Source: Pseudomonas sp. SID14000
GTDB lineage: Bacteria > Pseudomonadota > Gammaproteobacteria > Pseudomonadales > Pseudomonadaceae
DNA: 64,000 nucleotides
Direction: 5' to 3'
NCBI RefSeq assembly: GCF_002165135.1
Contig: NZ_NFZQ01000001.1
Coordinates: 372,001 to 436,000, forward strand
This document shows, piece by piece, positions 50,236-60,146 of the stretch. Both the position numbers and the translations under genes were made by a program. Below the pieces are notes generated by a model. The model worked only from the letters and a program-made list of their open reading frames with translations, was not told the origin of the DNA and did no database searches. The stretch's first letter is position 1, and each line of letters opens with the position of its first letter.

Positions 50236-52686
50236 TCAATCCAAAGCCTTCCAGATCTCGCTGGCATACTCCCGAATGGTCCGGTCCGACGAGAACCAGC
50301 CCATCCGCGCAGTGTTCAGCACCGCCATGCGCCACCACTCCTGCGGCTTGTGCCACAACTCCTCGACCCGCCGCTGGGCGTCCCAGTAGGCATCGAAGTC
50401 GGCACATACCAGAAAGCGGTCATGGGCCACCAACCCATCGATCAACGCGCTGTAGCGCGACGGATCATCCGGCGAGAACACCCCGCTGCGGATGGCCTGC
50501 AGCACGTCGTTCAGGCGGCTGGACGCGGCAATCGCCGCACTGGCGCCGAAGTCCCCGGCACGCCGCCGGGCTTCCACCTGCTGCGCGGTAAGGCCGAAGA
50601 TGAACATGTTGTCGGCACCTACCTGCTCGCTCATCTCCACGTTGGCGCCATCCAGGGTGCCGATGGTAAGCGCGCCGTTCAGGCCGAACTTCATGTTGCT
50701 GGTACCGGAGGCTTCGTAACCGGCGGTGGAAATCTGCTCGGAAAGGTCCGCCGCCGGAATGATGCTTTCGGCCAGGCTGACGTTGTAGTTGGGCAGGAAC
50801 ACCACCTTCAACAGGCCGCGCACGGTCGGGTCGTTGTTCACCACCCGGGCGATGTCGTTGGCCAGCTTGATGATCAGCTTGGCCTGGTGGTAACTGGCCG
50901 CGGCCTTGCCGGCGAAAATCTTCACTCGCGGCACCCAGTCGGTCCCGGGATCGTTGCGCATGGCCTGGTACAGCGCCACGGTATGCAGCAGGTTGAGCAA
51001 CTGGCGCTTGTACTCATGGATGCGCTTGACCTGCACATCGAACAACGCCTCGGGGTTCACGGTGACGCCCAGGCGGTCCTGGATGATGCTGGCCAGGGCA
51101 CGCTTGCTGTGCAGGCGCTGCGCAGCGAACTGCTTGCGGAAGCCGCCCTTGTCGGCAAACGGCACCAGGCCGGCCAGGCGCCCTTCCGGGTCGTCCAGCA
51201 GTTCCGGACCCAGCGCCTCGACCAGCATCGCGGTCAACTGCGGGTTGGACTGGTACAGCCAGCGGCGGAATGTAATGCCGTTGGTCTTGTTGTTGATCCG
51301 TTGCGGGTAGAGCTTGTGCAGTTCGGCGAACACCGTGCTTTTCATCAGTTTGCTGTGCAGCGCCGACACACCGTTGACGCTGTGCGAGCCGAGGAACGCC
51401 AGGTTGCCCATACGCACCCGGCGACCGTTGTCTTCCTCGATCAGCGACACGGCCCGCAGCACGTCGAAGTCGTGCAGGCCTTTCGCCCGCAGCGCGTCGA
51501 TGTGATAAGCGTTGATCAGATAGATGATCTGCATGTGCCGCGGCAGCATGCGTTCCATCAGCGCCACCGGCCAGGTTTCCAGGGCTTCGGGCAACAAGGT
51601 ATGGTTGGTGTAGGCTAGGGTGCCGACGGTCAGCTCCCAGGCGGTATCCCAAGGGATTTCATGCTGGTCGACCAGCAGGCGCATCAGCTCGGCCACGGCG
51701 ATCGACGGGTGGGTGTCGTTGAGCTGGATGGCTGCCGCGTCCGGCAGGTTGAGCAGGTTGTCGTGCATGTTCAGGTGGCGGCGCAGCAGGTCCTGCAGTG
51801 AGGCCGAGACGAAGAAGTATTCCTGACGCAAGCGCAGTTCCTGGCCAGCCTCGGTGCTGTCGGCCGGGTACAGCACCCGCGAAATGCTTTCGGCCCGTGC
51901 CACCTCGGCCACTGCGCCCAGGTGGTCGCCGGCGTTGAAGCGTTCCAGGTGCAGCTCTTCCAGCGCCCGCGCACGCCATAGACGCAGGGTATTGACGCTG
52001 GCCCCGCGCCAACCGACCACCGGGGTGTCATAGGCCACCGCCCGCACGGTCTCGCCCGGCCACCACACCTGGCGCTGCTGGCCGTGGGTGTCGTGCACCG
52101 TTTCGACGCTGCCACCAAAGCTGATCGGGTAGATCACCTCGGCGCGCTCGAACTCCCAGGGGTTGCCGAAGTCCAGCCAGTTCTCGGTCTGCTCCTGCTG
52201 CCAGCCATCGACCATGGCCTGGCGGAACAGCCCGTGCTCATAGCGGATGCCATAGCCGTGGGCGGCGATGCCCAAGGTCGACATGCTTTCCATGAAGCAC
52301 GCCGCCAGGCGCCCCAGCCCACCGTTGCCCAGCGCGGCATCGGGCTCGAGCAGGCGGATGCGCTCCAGGTCCACGTTCAGCCCTTCCAGCGCGTCACGGG
52401 CAATACCCAGCAGGCCCAGGTTGCTCAGGCTGTCGTACAGCAAGCGCCCGATGAGAAATTCAAGGGAAAGGTAATAGACCCGCTTCTGGCTACGGCGATA
52501 AGCCTGACGGGTGTGGTCCATCCAGTGATCGACCATGTGATCGCGCGCAGCCAGGGCAATGGCTTCGAACCAGTCATGGTCGAAGGCATGCTCCGGGTCC
52601 TTGCCGACCGCGTAGGTCAGCTTGTCCAGTACAGCGGCGCGGAATTCGGCCACCTCGGCGTCACGAGCTTTGGGTTCCTGGGACAT
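50236..52686 (-). CDS. glgP: Glycogen/starch/alpha-glucan phosphorylase
   Basis: Phosphorolysis of alpha-1,4-glucan to glucose 1-phosphate. Start at 52686 (MSQEPKARDAEV), six bases after AGAGGA, giving 816 residues. The pyridoxal phosphate lysine lies in EASGTSNMKFGLNGALTIGTL, the family GT35 signature. Glycogen synthesis genes are not nearby, so glgP stands alone as in other pseudomonads. Confidence 0.96.
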   Translation of the reverse strand: MSQEPKARDAEVAEFRAAVLDKLTYAVGKDPEHAFDHDWFEAIALAARDHMVDHWMDHTRQAYRRSQKRVYYLSLEFLIGRLLYDSLSNLGLLGIARDALEGLNVDLERIRLLEPDAALGNGGLGRLAACFMESMSTLGIAAHGYGIRYEHGLFRQAMVDGWQQEQTENWLDFGNPWEFERAEVIYPISFGGSVETVHDTHGQQRQVWWPGETVRAVAYDTPVVGWRGASVNTLRLWRARALEELHLERFNAGDHLGAVAEVARAESISRVLYPADSTEAGQELRLRQEYFFVSASLQDLLRRHLNMHDNLLNLPDAAAIQLNDTHPSIAVAELMRLLVDQHEIPWDTAWELTVGTLAYTNHTLLPEALETWPVALMERMLPRHMQIIYLINAYHIDALRAKGLHDFDVLRAVSLIEEDNGRRVRMGNLAFLGSHSVNGVSALHSKLMKSTVFAELHKLYPQRINNKTNGITFRRWLYQSNPQLTAMLVEALGPELLDDPEGRLAGLVPFADKGGFRKQFAAQRLHSKRALASIIQDRLGVTVNPEALFDVQVKRIHEYKRQLLNLLHTVALYQAMRNDPGTDWVPRVKIFAGKAAASYHQAKLIIKLANDIARVVNNDPTVRGLLKVVFLPNYNVSLAESIIPAADLSEQISTAGYEASGTSNMKFGLNGALTIGTLDGANVEMSEQVGADNMFIFGLTAQQVEARRRAGDFGASAAIAASSRLNDVLQAIRSGVFSPDDPSRYSALIDGLVAHDRFLVCADFDAYWDAQRRVEELWHKPQEWWRMAVLNTARMGWFSSDRTIREYASEIWKALD

Positions 52687-52805
52687 GCGGCATCCTCTGG
52701 CAAGTTGACGAAAACGGAGGGAGACTGTTGAGCCTAGCCCCTTCGACAGGGAGTGACAGTTACCGTTCGCAGTTTTCATGCCCACTCTGCGATTCCGGCA
52801 AAAGG

Positions 52806-52836
52806 TTGTTCATAAATTGAACAATTCCGGTATGAT
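52806..52836 (+). promoter_or_regulatory. Palindrome overlapping a likely -10 box
   Basis: TTGTTCA TAAAT TGAACAA (52806-52824) is a perfect seven-base inverted repeat; TATGAT follows at 52831-52836. The arrangement looks like a promoter with an operator for the metal-site gene starting at 52872. The regulator is unknown. Confidence 0.45.
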
Positions 52837-52871
52837 CGCGCGCCCCAAGACCGTGATACACCCCCATAACG

Positions 52872-53276
52872 ATGAAAACGACCCTGATCGCCGCGGCCGA
52901 AGTCGACCGCCTGGAGACCTGGCAGCGCTACACCAGCAACATGTGCCATGGCTGCCATTCGACCTGCTGTACCCTGCCGGTGGAGGTGAAGATCAAGGAT
53001 CTGATCCGCATCGGCGTGGTGGACGAGTTCGAGAAAGACGAACCACCGAAGAACATCGCCAAGCGTCTGCAGAAGGACGGCATCATCGAACGCTTCAACC
53101 AGAAGTCGGGGATCTTCACCCTGACCCGGATGAGCAATGATGACTGCCTGTACCTGGATCGTAAAAGCCGGCTGTGCACCATTTATGACAAGCGGCCGGA
53201 CACCTGCCGCAACCACCCCAAGGTCGGGCCGCGGCCGGGGTATTGTGCGTACAAGCCCAAGGTGGTCGGGCGCTGA
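52872..53276 (+). CDS. YkgJ/YeiW-family cysteine cluster protein
   Basis: A 134-residue protein with the cysteine-cluster pattern CHGCHSTCC near residue 20 and CLYLDRKSRLCTIYDKRPDTC later, followed by CAYKP. This is the zinc/iron-chelating UPF0153 (YkgJ) pattern. Members are small cytosolic proteins of unknown role. Transcribed opposite glgP and facing typA; a strong shared terminator follows. Confidence 0.85.
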   Translation: MKTTLIAAAEVDRLETWQRYTSNMCHGCHSTCCTLPVEVKIKDLIRIGVVDEFEKDEPPKNIAKRLQKDGIIERFNQKSGIFTLTRMSNDDCLYLDRKSRLCTIYDKRPDTCRNHPKVGPRPGYCAYKPKVVGR

Positions 53277-53335
53277 TCCTGCTTTGCATTTGAGATCCTG
53301 GGGCTGCCCTGCAGCCCCAAAATCTGCAGGCAAAC

Positions 53336-53371
53336 AAAAACGCCCCCGGCCTTTCGACCGGGGGCGTTTTT
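53336..53371. terminator. Strong bidirectional terminator between the cysteine cluster gene and typA
   Basis: CGCCCCCGG / CCGGGGGCG with an eight-base loop, flanked by AAAAA and TTTTTG. It fits intrinsic termination of both convergent transcripts. Confidence 0.95.
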
Positions 53372-53392
53372 GTTTCAGCTCAAGCTAGACGA

Positions 53393-55213
53393 TCAAGCCT
53401 TGGCTTTCTTGGCAGCGCGGGTACGCTCGCCTTCGTCCAGGATCTTCTTGCGCAGGCGGATCGACTTCGGAGTCACTTCGCACAGCTCGTCGTCCTGGAT
53501 GAATTCCAGGGCCTGTTCCAGGGTGTGGCGAACCGGCGGTACCAGGGCGATGACTTCGTCTTTGCCCGAAGCACGCATGTTGTCGAGCTTCTTGCCTTTG
53601 GTCGGGTTCACGCCCAGGTCGTTGTCACGGCTGTTAAGGCCGATGATCTGACCGTTGTAGATGTCCTGGCCGTGCTCGATGAACAGCTTGCCGCGAGCCT
53701 GCAGGGTTTCCAGCGAGTAGGTCAGCGCCTTGCCGGTCTCGATCGAAACCAGTACACCGTTCAGGCGGCCGGACATCTGGCCTGGCTTCATGGTGTCGTA
53801 GCGATCGAAGATCGAGGTCAGGATGCCGGCACCGTTGGTCAGGGTCAGGAACTGGTTACGGAAACCGATCAGACCGCGAGCAGGTACGTTGTACTCCAGA
53901 CGTACACGGCCCTTGCCATCCGGCGCCATGTTGGTCAGGTCGCCTTTACGCAGGCCCATTTCTTCCATGACCTTGCCCTGGGATTCTTCAGGGATGTCGA
54001 TGGTGACGTTCTCGAACGGCTCCTGCTTGACGCCATTCTCTTCGCGGATGATCACTTCAGGGCGGCCTACGGCCATCTCGAAGCCTTCACGGCGCATGGT
54101 TTCGATCAGTACCGACAGGTGCAGCTCACCACGGCCGGAAACCTTGAACTTGTCAGCCGAGTCGCCTTCTTCAACGCGCAGTGCAACGTTGTACAGCAGC
54201 TCTTTGTCCAGACGTTCCTTGATGTTGCGGCTGGTGACGAACTTGCCTTCCTTGCCACAGAACGGCGAGTCGTTGACCTGGAAGGTCATCGAAACGGTCG
54301 GCTCGTCAACGGTCAGCGGCTTCATCGCTTCGACGTGGTTCATGTCGCACAGGGTGTCGGAGATGAACAGCTCTTCGAAGCCGCTGATGCAGACGATGTC
54401 GCCAGCAGTGGCTTCTTCGACGTCAACGCGGTGCAGGCCGTGGTGACCCATCAGCTTGAGGATACGGCCGTTGCGCTTCTTGCCTTCGGTGTCGATGGCG
54501 ACGACCGGGGTGTTCGGCTTGACGCGGCCACGAGCGATACGGCCAACACCGATAACACCGAGGAAGCTGTTGTAGTCCAGTGCCGAGATCTGCATCTGGA
54601 ACGGGCCGTCGACGTCAACGGTCGGAGCCGGTACGTGGTCGACGATGGCCTGGTACAGCGGGGTCATGTCTTCGGCCATGTTGGTGTGGTCCAGGCCGGC
54701 GATGCCGTTCAGGGCCGAGGCGTAGACGACCTGGAAGTCCAGCTGGTCGTCGGTGGCGCCGAGGTTGTCGAACAGGTCGAAGATCTGGTCCAGAACCCAG
54801 TCAGGACGCGCGCCCGGGCGGTCGACCTTGTTGATGACCACGATCGGCTTCAGGCCGGCTTCGAAGGCCTTCTTGGTCACGAAGCGGGTTTGCGGCATCG
54901 GGCCGTCCTGGGCGTCGACCAGCAGCAGTACCGAGTCGACCATCGACATTACACGTTCAACTTCGCCACCGAAGTCGGCGTGGCCGGGGGTGTCGACGAT
55001 GTTGATGCGGTAGTCGTTCCAGCGGATGGCGGTGTTTTTCGCCAGGATAGTAATGCCGCGCTCTTTTTCCTGGTCGTTGGAGTCCATCACGCGCTCGTCG
55101 TTGAGCTCGTTACGCTCCAGGGTGCCGGACTGGCGCAGGAGTTTGTCGACCAGGGTGGTTTTACCATGGTCAACGTGGGCGATGATGGCGATGTTACGCA
55201 GATTTTCGATCAC
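53393..55213 (-). CDS. typA: Ribosome-associated GTPase TypA/BipA
   Basis: A translational GTPase of 606 residues acting in ribosome assembly and stress growth. G1 is [15 protein letters not shown], followed by [18 protein letters not shown] (switch region), [12 protein letters not shown] (G3) and [10 protein letters not shown] (G4). The C-terminal BipA-specific domain ends in a basic tail [10 protein letters not shown]. Transcribed alone. Confidence 0.97.
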   Translation of the reverse strand: MIENLRNIAIIAHVDHGKTTLVDKLLRQSGTLERNELNDERVMDSNDQEKERGITILAKNTAIRWNDYRINIVDTPGHADFGGEVERVMSMVDSVLLLVDAQDGPMPQTRFVTKKAFEAGLKPIVVINKVDRPGARPDWVLDQIFDLFDNLGATDDQLDFQVVYASALNGIAGLDHTNMAEDMTPLYQAIVDHVPAPTVDVDGPFQMQISALDYNSFLGVIGVGRIARGRVKPNTPVVAIDTEGKKRNGRILKLMGHHGLHRVDVEEATAGDIVCISGFEELFISDTLCDMNHVEAMKPLTVDEPTVSMTFQVNDSPFCGKEGKFVTSRNIKERLDKELLYNVALRVEEGDSADKFKVSGRGELHLSVLIETMRREGFEMAVGRPEVIIREENGVKQEPFENVTIDIPEESQGKVMEEMGLRKGDLTNMAPDGKGRVRLEYNVPARGLIGFRNQFLTLTNGAGILTSIFDRYDTMKPGQMSGRLNGVLVSIETGKALTYSLETLQARGKLFIEHGQDIYNGQIIGLNSRDNDLGVNPTKGKKLDNMRASGKDEVIALVPPVRHTLEQALEFIQDDELCEVTPKSIRLRKKILDEGERTRAAKKAKA

Positions 55214-55340
55214 AACTGTATCTCGATCAGAGGATTCGGTTGCCGCCAGTGTAGGCGGCGAATATGTACGCTTTGAGGCTCAGCGGGCCCGATGGTCGGG
55301 AGGGCGATGGCGGATGCTGCCGCCATACAGCCCTGGCGTC

Positions 55341-56795
55341 TTATGTCGGACGATAAACACGCACATTGGCATGTCCCTCACTGAGCAGGTGGTGTGCGTG
55401 CAGACGGCTCATCACACCTTTGTCGCAATACAGCAAGTACTGGCGGTTGGCATCCAGGTGCTTGAACTTGCTATTGATGGCATAGAACGGCATGGCCTGG
55501 ACTTCGATACCGTCCAGCACCAGAGGTTCGTCTTCCTGGGCATCGGGGTGGCGAATGTCGATGACGATCTGACCCGGCAGCGCCTCGGCCACTTCCTCGA
55601 CTTCGATGTCCTTGCCCAGCTCGTCGATCACATGGTCGATGGAGATGAATTTGGCACGCTCCAGGGCGCGCTCCAGCACGGCCATGTCGAACTGCTTTTC
55701 TTCGTGCTCCATGCGGTGACGCTTGGCATGGGTAGTCGGATTCACCGAGATCACGCCGCAGTACTCCGGCATGTGCTTGGCAAAATCGGCAGTGCCGATT
55801 GCGGTGGCCTGGTCGATGATGTCCTGCTTGTGGCTGGCCAGCAATGGGCGCAGCACCAGCTTGTCGGTGGCCGAGTCGATGATCGACAGGTTCGGCAGGG
55901 TCTGGCTGGACACCTGGGAAATCGCCTCGCCGGTGACCAGCGCATCGATCTCCAGGCGGTCGGCCATGTGCGCGGCGCCACGCAACATCATGCGCTTGAG
56001 GGTCACGCCCATGTAGCTGTTGTCGACCTTGTTGAGGATCTCGCCAACCACTTCTTCGAACGGCACGCTGATGAACAGCACGCGCTGGCTGCTGCCGAAC
56101 TTCTTCCACAGGTAGTGGGCCACTTCCATCACGCCCAGCTCGTGGGCACGGCCGCCGAGGTTGAAGAAGCAGAAGTGGGTCATCAGGCCGCGGCGCATCA
56201 TCTGATAGGCCGCCACGGTGGAGTCGAAGCCACCGGACATCAGCACCAGGGTCTGCTCCAGGGCACCCAGCGGGTAGCCACCGATGCCCTGGTGCTGGTT
56301 GTGGATCACGTACAGGCGCTGGTCACGGATTTCGATGCGCACCAGCACTTCCGGGTTCTTCAGCTCGATGCCGGCGGCACCGCACTGCTGGCGCAGCTGG
56401 CTGCCAACGTAACGGTCGACGTCCATCGAGGTGAAGTCGTGGTGGCCGCCGCGCTTGCAGCGCACGGCGAAGTGCTTGCCGGCCAGCAGGTGACCGAAGT
56501 GCTGCTTGCACTTGGCAACGATGTCGTCGAAGTCACCCAGCGGGTATTCCTCTACCTGCAGGAAGTGGGTGATACCCGGGGTGCAGGTGAGGCGCTCGAT
56601 CATCTCGCGCTGGACTTTTTCGTCTTCGACGCGGGTGACCACTTCGAGATTGTCCCAGACACCATCGACCACGAGCTCAGGGTCGAGGTCCTTGAGCACG
56701 TTGCGGATGTTCTTGCCGAGCTGGCGGATGAAGCGCTTGCGCACCGGCCGGCTCTTGATGGTGATTTCTGGGAAGACTTTGACGATAAGTTTCAT
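55341..56795 (-). CDS. thiI: tRNA 4-thiouridine sulfurtransferase ThiI with rhodanese domain
   Basis: Puts sulfur into tRNA U8 and contributes sulfur for thiamine. The 484 residues hold an N-terminal ferredoxin-like/THUMP region (about 1-170), the PP-loop SGGFDS (187-192) and a C-terminal rhodanese domain (about 400-484) with the persulfide cysteine, Cys457, in [11 protein letters not shown]. This is the long ThiI form seen in gammaproteobacteria. Confidence 0.96.
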   Translation of the reverse strand: MKLIVKVFPEITIKSRPVRKRFIRQLGKNIRNVLKDLDPELVVDGVWDNLEVVTRVEDEKVQREMIERLTCTPGITHFLQVEEYPLGDFDDIVAKCKQHFGHLLAGKHFAVRCKRGGHHDFTSMDVDRYVGSQLRQQCGAAGIELKNPEVLVRIEIRDQRLYVIHNQHQGIGGYPLGALEQTLVLMSGGFDSTVAAYQMMRRGLMTHFCFFNLGGRAHELGVMEVAHYLWKKFGSSQRVLFISVPFEEVVGEILNKVDNSYMGVTLKRMMLRGAAHMADRLEIDALVTGEAISQVSSQTLPNLSIIDSATDKLVLRPLLASHKQDIIDQATAIGTADFAKHMPEYCGVISVNPTTHAKRHRMEHEEKQFDMAVLERALERAKFISIDHVIDELGKDIEVEEVAEALPGQIVIDIRHPDAQEDEPLVLDGIEVQAMPFYAINSKFKHLDANRQYLLYCDKGVMSRLHAHHLLSEGHANVRVYRPT

Positions 56796-56927
56796 TGGTT
56801 AACAGCGCGCGCAGGGCCTGCCGAAAATGAGGGGCGCGAATTATAGCGGAAACTGCTCAGGATTTGACCAACTTTTGATCAGAAGCTTTCAGATAAATGC
56901 AGGAGGCGGGTTTTGTGCTGCCAGCTC

Positions 56928-57023
56928 CGGCCCTTTCGCGGGTAAACCCGCTCCCACAGGGACCGCACACAATTCCAAGGTTGTGCTATCCCCTGTGGGA
57001 GCGGGTTCACCCGCGAAGAGGCC
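56928..57023. repeat. Inverted REP pair upstream of the glnA control region
   Basis: TTTCGCGGGTAAACCCGCTC and GAGCGGGTTCACCCGCGAAG about 40 bases apart, lying between thiI and the NtrC sites of glnA. It separates divergent transcription units rather than convergent ones. Confidence 0.88.
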
Positions 57024-57050
57024 CTCAAGAAAAGCATACAACTCAAGCAA

Positions 57051-57098
57051 TGCACACTATTGGTGCACTGCTACCAAAATTCGCATCTTATGGGTGCA
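57051..57098 (+). promoter_or_regulatory. Two NtrC sites of glnA
   Basis: Site 1, TGCACACTATTGGTGCA (57051-57067), is an almost perfect GCAC-N7-GTGC palindrome. Site 2, CGCATCTTATGGGTGCA (57082-57098), is weaker (GCAT-N7-GTGC). Centres are 31 bases apart and about 139 and 108 bases before the predicted start, matching the layout of the E. coli glnA enhancer. Confidence 0.88.
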
Positions 57099-57171
57099 CT
57101 CTCCCCCGCCACCCCACCGCCAGATGCCCGCAAACGCCCCCTTTTATCCCGCGCTCGCCATTTTCGGGCAC

Positions 57172-57187
57172 TGGCATGCAATTTGCT
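57172..57187 (+). promoter_or_regulatory. RpoN (-24/-12) promoter of glnA
   Basis: TGGCATGCAATTTGCT has GG and GC separated by exactly ten bases (57173-57174 and 57185-57186). Transcription should begin near 57198, leaving a leader of about 90 bases before the glnA ATG at 57288. Confidence 0.9.
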
Positions 57188-57287
57188 CCCTTGTGAGGCA
57201 GGTAAAGCTTGGCCGACTATCCGCGCCCGGCAACACCCTTTTTCCAGGGCAGCGGCCCACCGCGCTCTAGACCATCCGGAGGACAAC

Positions 57288-58694
57288 ATGTCGAAGTCGG
57301 TTCAACTCATCAAAGATCATGACGTCAAGTGGATTGATCTGCGTTTCACGGACACCAAAGGCACTCAGCACCACGTGACCATGCCGGCGCGTGATGCGCT
57401 GGAAGACGACTTCTTCGAGGTCGGCAAGATGTTCGACGGTTCCTCCATCGCTGGCTGGAAAGGCATCGAAGCTTCCGACATGATCCTGATGCCGGTCGAC
57501 GAAACTGCCGTACTGGACCCGTTCACCGAAGAACCGACCCTCATCATCACCTGCGACATCGTCGACCCGTCGAGCATGCAGGGCTACGATCGTGACCCTC
57601 GCGCCATCGCCAAGCGCGCCGAAGAGTACCTGAAGAGCACCGGCATCGGTGACACCGTATTCGCAGGCCCCGAGCCTGAGTTCTTCATCTTCGACGAAGT
57701 GAAGTTCCAGTCGGACATCTCCGGCTCGATGTTCAAGATCTTCTCCGAACAAGGCTCGTGGATGACCGGCGCTGACGTGGAAGGCGGCAACAAAGGCCAC
57801 CGCCCAGGCGTGAAAGGCGGCTACTTCCCGGTTCCGCCGTTCGACCACGACCACGAAATCCGTACTGCCATGTGCAACGCACTGGAAGAAATGGGCCAGA
57901 CCGTTGAAGTTCACCACCACGAAGTGGCGACTGCCGGCCAGAACGAAATCGGCGTCAAGTTCAACACCCTGGTGAAGAAGGCTGACGAAGTACAGGCGCT
58001 GAAATACGTCGTGCACAACGTTGCCGATGCCTACGGCCGTACCGCTACCTTCATGCCGAAGCCACTGTACGGCGACAACGGCTCGGGCATGCACGTGCAC
58101 ATGTCGATCTGGAAAGACGGCAAGAACACCTTCTCGGGTGAAGGCTATGCCGGTCTGTCCGACACCGCTCTGTACTTCATTGGCGGTATCATCAAGCACG
58201 GTAAGGCCCTGAACGGCTTCACCAACCCGTCGACCAACTCCTACAAGCGTCTGGTCCCAGGCTTTGAAGCCCCGGTAATGCTGGCCTACTCGGCTCGCAA
58301 CCGTTCCGCCTCGATCCGTATTCCTTATGTCGGCAGCCCGAAAGCCCGCCGTATCGAAGCACGCTTCCCGGACCCATCGGCCAACCCGTACCTGGCCTTC
58401 GCGGCCCTGCTGATGGCCGGCCTGGACGGTATCCAGAACAAGATCCACCCAGGCGATGCTGCCGACAAGAACCTGTACGACCTGCCGCCTGAAGAGGCCA
58501 AGGACATCCCGCAGGTTTGCGGCAGCCTGAAAGAAGCTCTGGAAGAGCTGGACAAAGGCCGTGCGTTCCTGACCAAGGGCGGCGTATTCTCCGACGACTT
58601 CATCGATGCCTTCATCGAGCTGAAGAGCGAAGAAGAAATCAAGGTCCGTACCTTCGTTCACCCGCTGGAGTACGAGCTGTACTACAGCTGCTGA
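57288..58694 (+). CDS. glnA: Glutamine synthetase type I
   Basis: Ammonia assimilation: glutamate, ammonia and ATP to glutamine. Start at 57288 after GGAGGA, giving 468 residues. Metal/substrate motifs [21 protein letters not shown] and the [16 protein letters not shown] loop are typical. The adenylylation tyrosine is Tyr397 in NLYDLPPEE, so activity is expected to be controlled by GlnE. Transcription depends on NtrC and RpoN sites upstream. Confidence 0.98.
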   Translation: MSKSVQLIKDHDVKWIDLRFTDTKGTQHHVTMPARDALEDDFFEVGKMFDGSSIAGWKGIEASDMILMPVDETAVLDPFTEEPTLIITCDIVDPSSMQGYDRDPRAIAKRAEEYLKSTGIGDTVFAGPEPEFFIFDEVKFQSDISGSMFKIFSEQGSWMTGADVEGGNKGHRPGVKGGYFPVPPFDHDHEIRTAMCNALEEMGQTVEVHHHEVATAGQNEIGVKFNTLVKKADEVQALKYVVHNVADAYGRTATFMPKPLYGDNGSGMHVHMSIWKDGKNTFSGEGYAGLSDTALYFIGGIIKHGKALNGFTNPSTNSYKRLVPGFEAPVMLAYSARNRSASIRIPYVGSPKARRIEARFPDPSANPYLAFAALLMAGLDGIQNKIHPGDAADKNLYDLPPEEAKDIPQVCGSLKEALEELDKGRAFLTKGGVFSDDFIDAFIELKSEEEIKVRTFVHPLEYELYYSC

Positions 58695-58731
58695 TCTAAT
58701 CGGCGCCTCGCGCCGATGACATGATCAGGAC

Positions 58732-58755
58732 GGCCTCCCTCGGGAGGCCGTTTTC
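58732..58755 (+). terminator. glnA terminator
   Basis: CGGCCTCCC TC GGGAGGCCG hairpin followed by TTTT, 37 bases after the glnA stop. Confidence 0.9.
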
Positions 58756-58801
58756 GTTTCTGCGCCATACGAAAGCCACAGAACTCCAGCCCGCCACGCT
58801 A

Positions 58802-58818
58802 TGCTCTATATTGGTGCA
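58802..58818 (+). promoter_or_regulatory. NtrC-like site upstream of ntrB
   Basis: TGCTCTATATTGGTGCA: the right half site GGTGCA is perfect, the left TGCTCT is partial. It is the only such site in the 366-base glnA-ntrB gap and suggests autoregulation of ntrBC. Confidence 0.6.
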
Positions 58819-58945
58819 CGCTTGAGCGCCGCGCCCCTGTTTGCTCCCCAATCTGGTTCACATGAAACGCTTCACCAAGACTTTCTGATCCGAATTTGCG
58901 CAGATTCAGGCCTTTATCGGCAAATTCCGCTTCTTTTCGGAGCTT

Positions 58946-58960
58946 TGGTTTGTTTCTTGC
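58946..58960 (+). promoter_or_regulatory. Possible RpoN promoter of ntrB
   Basis: TGGTTTGTTTCTTGC keeps GG-N10-GC spacing (GG 58947-58948, GC 58959-58960) and the TTGC of the -12 box; the -24 box lacks CAC. It is 100 bases upstream of the ntrB ATG. Tentative. Confidence 0.35.
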
Positions 58961-59060
58961 ATTTCCTGCAGGTAGAGAGTCTCGCATCAGCGGATCCACC
59001 GAGCGCCCGGCCATGGCCGCGCCATGCCAGCCAAGCGCCAAAAGAGGTCAACGACGCCTT

Positions 59061-60146
59061 ATGACCATCAGCGATGCACAGCACCGTCTGCTTCTGGACA
59101 ACCTGACCACCGCCACGCTACTGCTCAACGCCGAGTTGCGCCTGGAATACATGAACCCGGCCGCGGAAATGCTGCTGGCGGTCAGTGGCCAGCGCAGCCA
59201 TGGGCAGTTCATCAGCGAACTGTTCACCGAATCGACCGAGGCACTCAGCTCGCTGCGCCAGGCGGTCGAGCAGGCGCACCCGTTCACCAAGCGCGAAGCG
59301 CAGCTCACCTCGCTGACCGGGCAGACCATCACCGTCGACTATGCGGTAACGCCGATCCTGCACCAGGGCCAGACCCTGTTGCTGCTGGAGGTACACCCGC
59401 GTGACCGGCTGCTTCGCATCACCAAGGAAGAAGCCCAGCTGAGCAAGCAGGAAACCACCAAGATGCTGGTGCGCGGCCTGGCCCACGAAATCAAGAACCC
59501 CCTCGGCGGCATTCGCGGCGCAGCCCAGCTGCTGGCTCGCGAGCTGCCTGACGAAGGCCTGCGCGACTATACCAACGTGATCATCGAAGAGGCCGACCGC
59601 CTGCGCAACCTGGTCGACCGCATGCTCGGCTCGAACAAGCTGCCGTCGCTGGCCATGACCAATATCCACGAAGTGCTGGAGCGGGTCTGCAGCCTGGTGG
59701 AAGCCGAAAGCCAGGGTTGCATCACTTTGGTGCGCGATTACGACCCTAGCCTGCCGGATGTGTTGATCGACCGCGAACAGATGATCCAGGCCGTGCTCAA
59801 CATCGTGCGCAACGCCATGCAGGCGATCAGTTCGCAGAACGAACTGCGCCTGGGTCGCATCACCCTGCGCAGCCGTGCCTTGCGCCAGTTCACCATCGGC
59901 CACGTGCGCCATCGCCTGGTGGCGCGGGTGGAAATCATCGACAACGGCCCGGGCATCCCGCCGGAACTGCAGGACACCCTCTTCTATCCCATGGTCAGCG
60001 GCCGCCCGGACGGTACCGGGCTAGGCCTGGCCATTACCCAGAACATCATCAGCCAGCACCAGGGCCTGATCGAGTGTGAAAGCCATGCAGGCCATACCGC
60101 CTTCTCGATCTACCTGCCCCTGGAACAAGGAGCCACCGCCTCATGA
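59061..60146 (+). CDS. ntrB: Nitrogen regulation sensor kinase NtrB
   Basis: A cytosolic PAS-domain histidine kinase/phosphatase that phosphorylates NtrC under nitrogen limitation and is controlled by PII proteins. The 361 residues have a PAS region (about 10-115), the H-box with His142 (GLAHEIKNPLGGIRG), and ATP-binding parts NAMQAI, DNGPGIP and GRPDGTGLGLAI. Its stop overlaps ntrC by four bases. Confidence 0.96.
   Translation: MTISDAQHRLLLDNLTTATLLLNAELRLEYMNPAAEMLLAVSGQRSHGQFISELFTESTEALSSLRQAVEQAHPFTKREAQLTSLTGQTITVDYAVTPILHQGQTLLLLEVHPRDRLLRITKEEAQLSKQETTKMLVRGLAHEIKNPLGGIRGAAQLLARELPDEGLRDYTNVIIEEADRLRNLVDRMLGSNKLPSLAMTNIHEVLERVCSLVEAESQGCITLVRDYDPSLPDVLIDREQMIQAVLNIVRNAMQAISSQNELRLGRITLRSRALRQFTIGHVRHRLVARVEIIDNGPGIPPELQDTLFYPMVSGRPDGTGLGLAITQNIISQHQGLIECESHAGHTAFSIYLPLEQGATAS

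Noticed and set aside
55026..56846. A 606-codon open frame on the plus strand
   Set aside because: Antisense to thiI and the start of typA; composition typical of a shadow frame.
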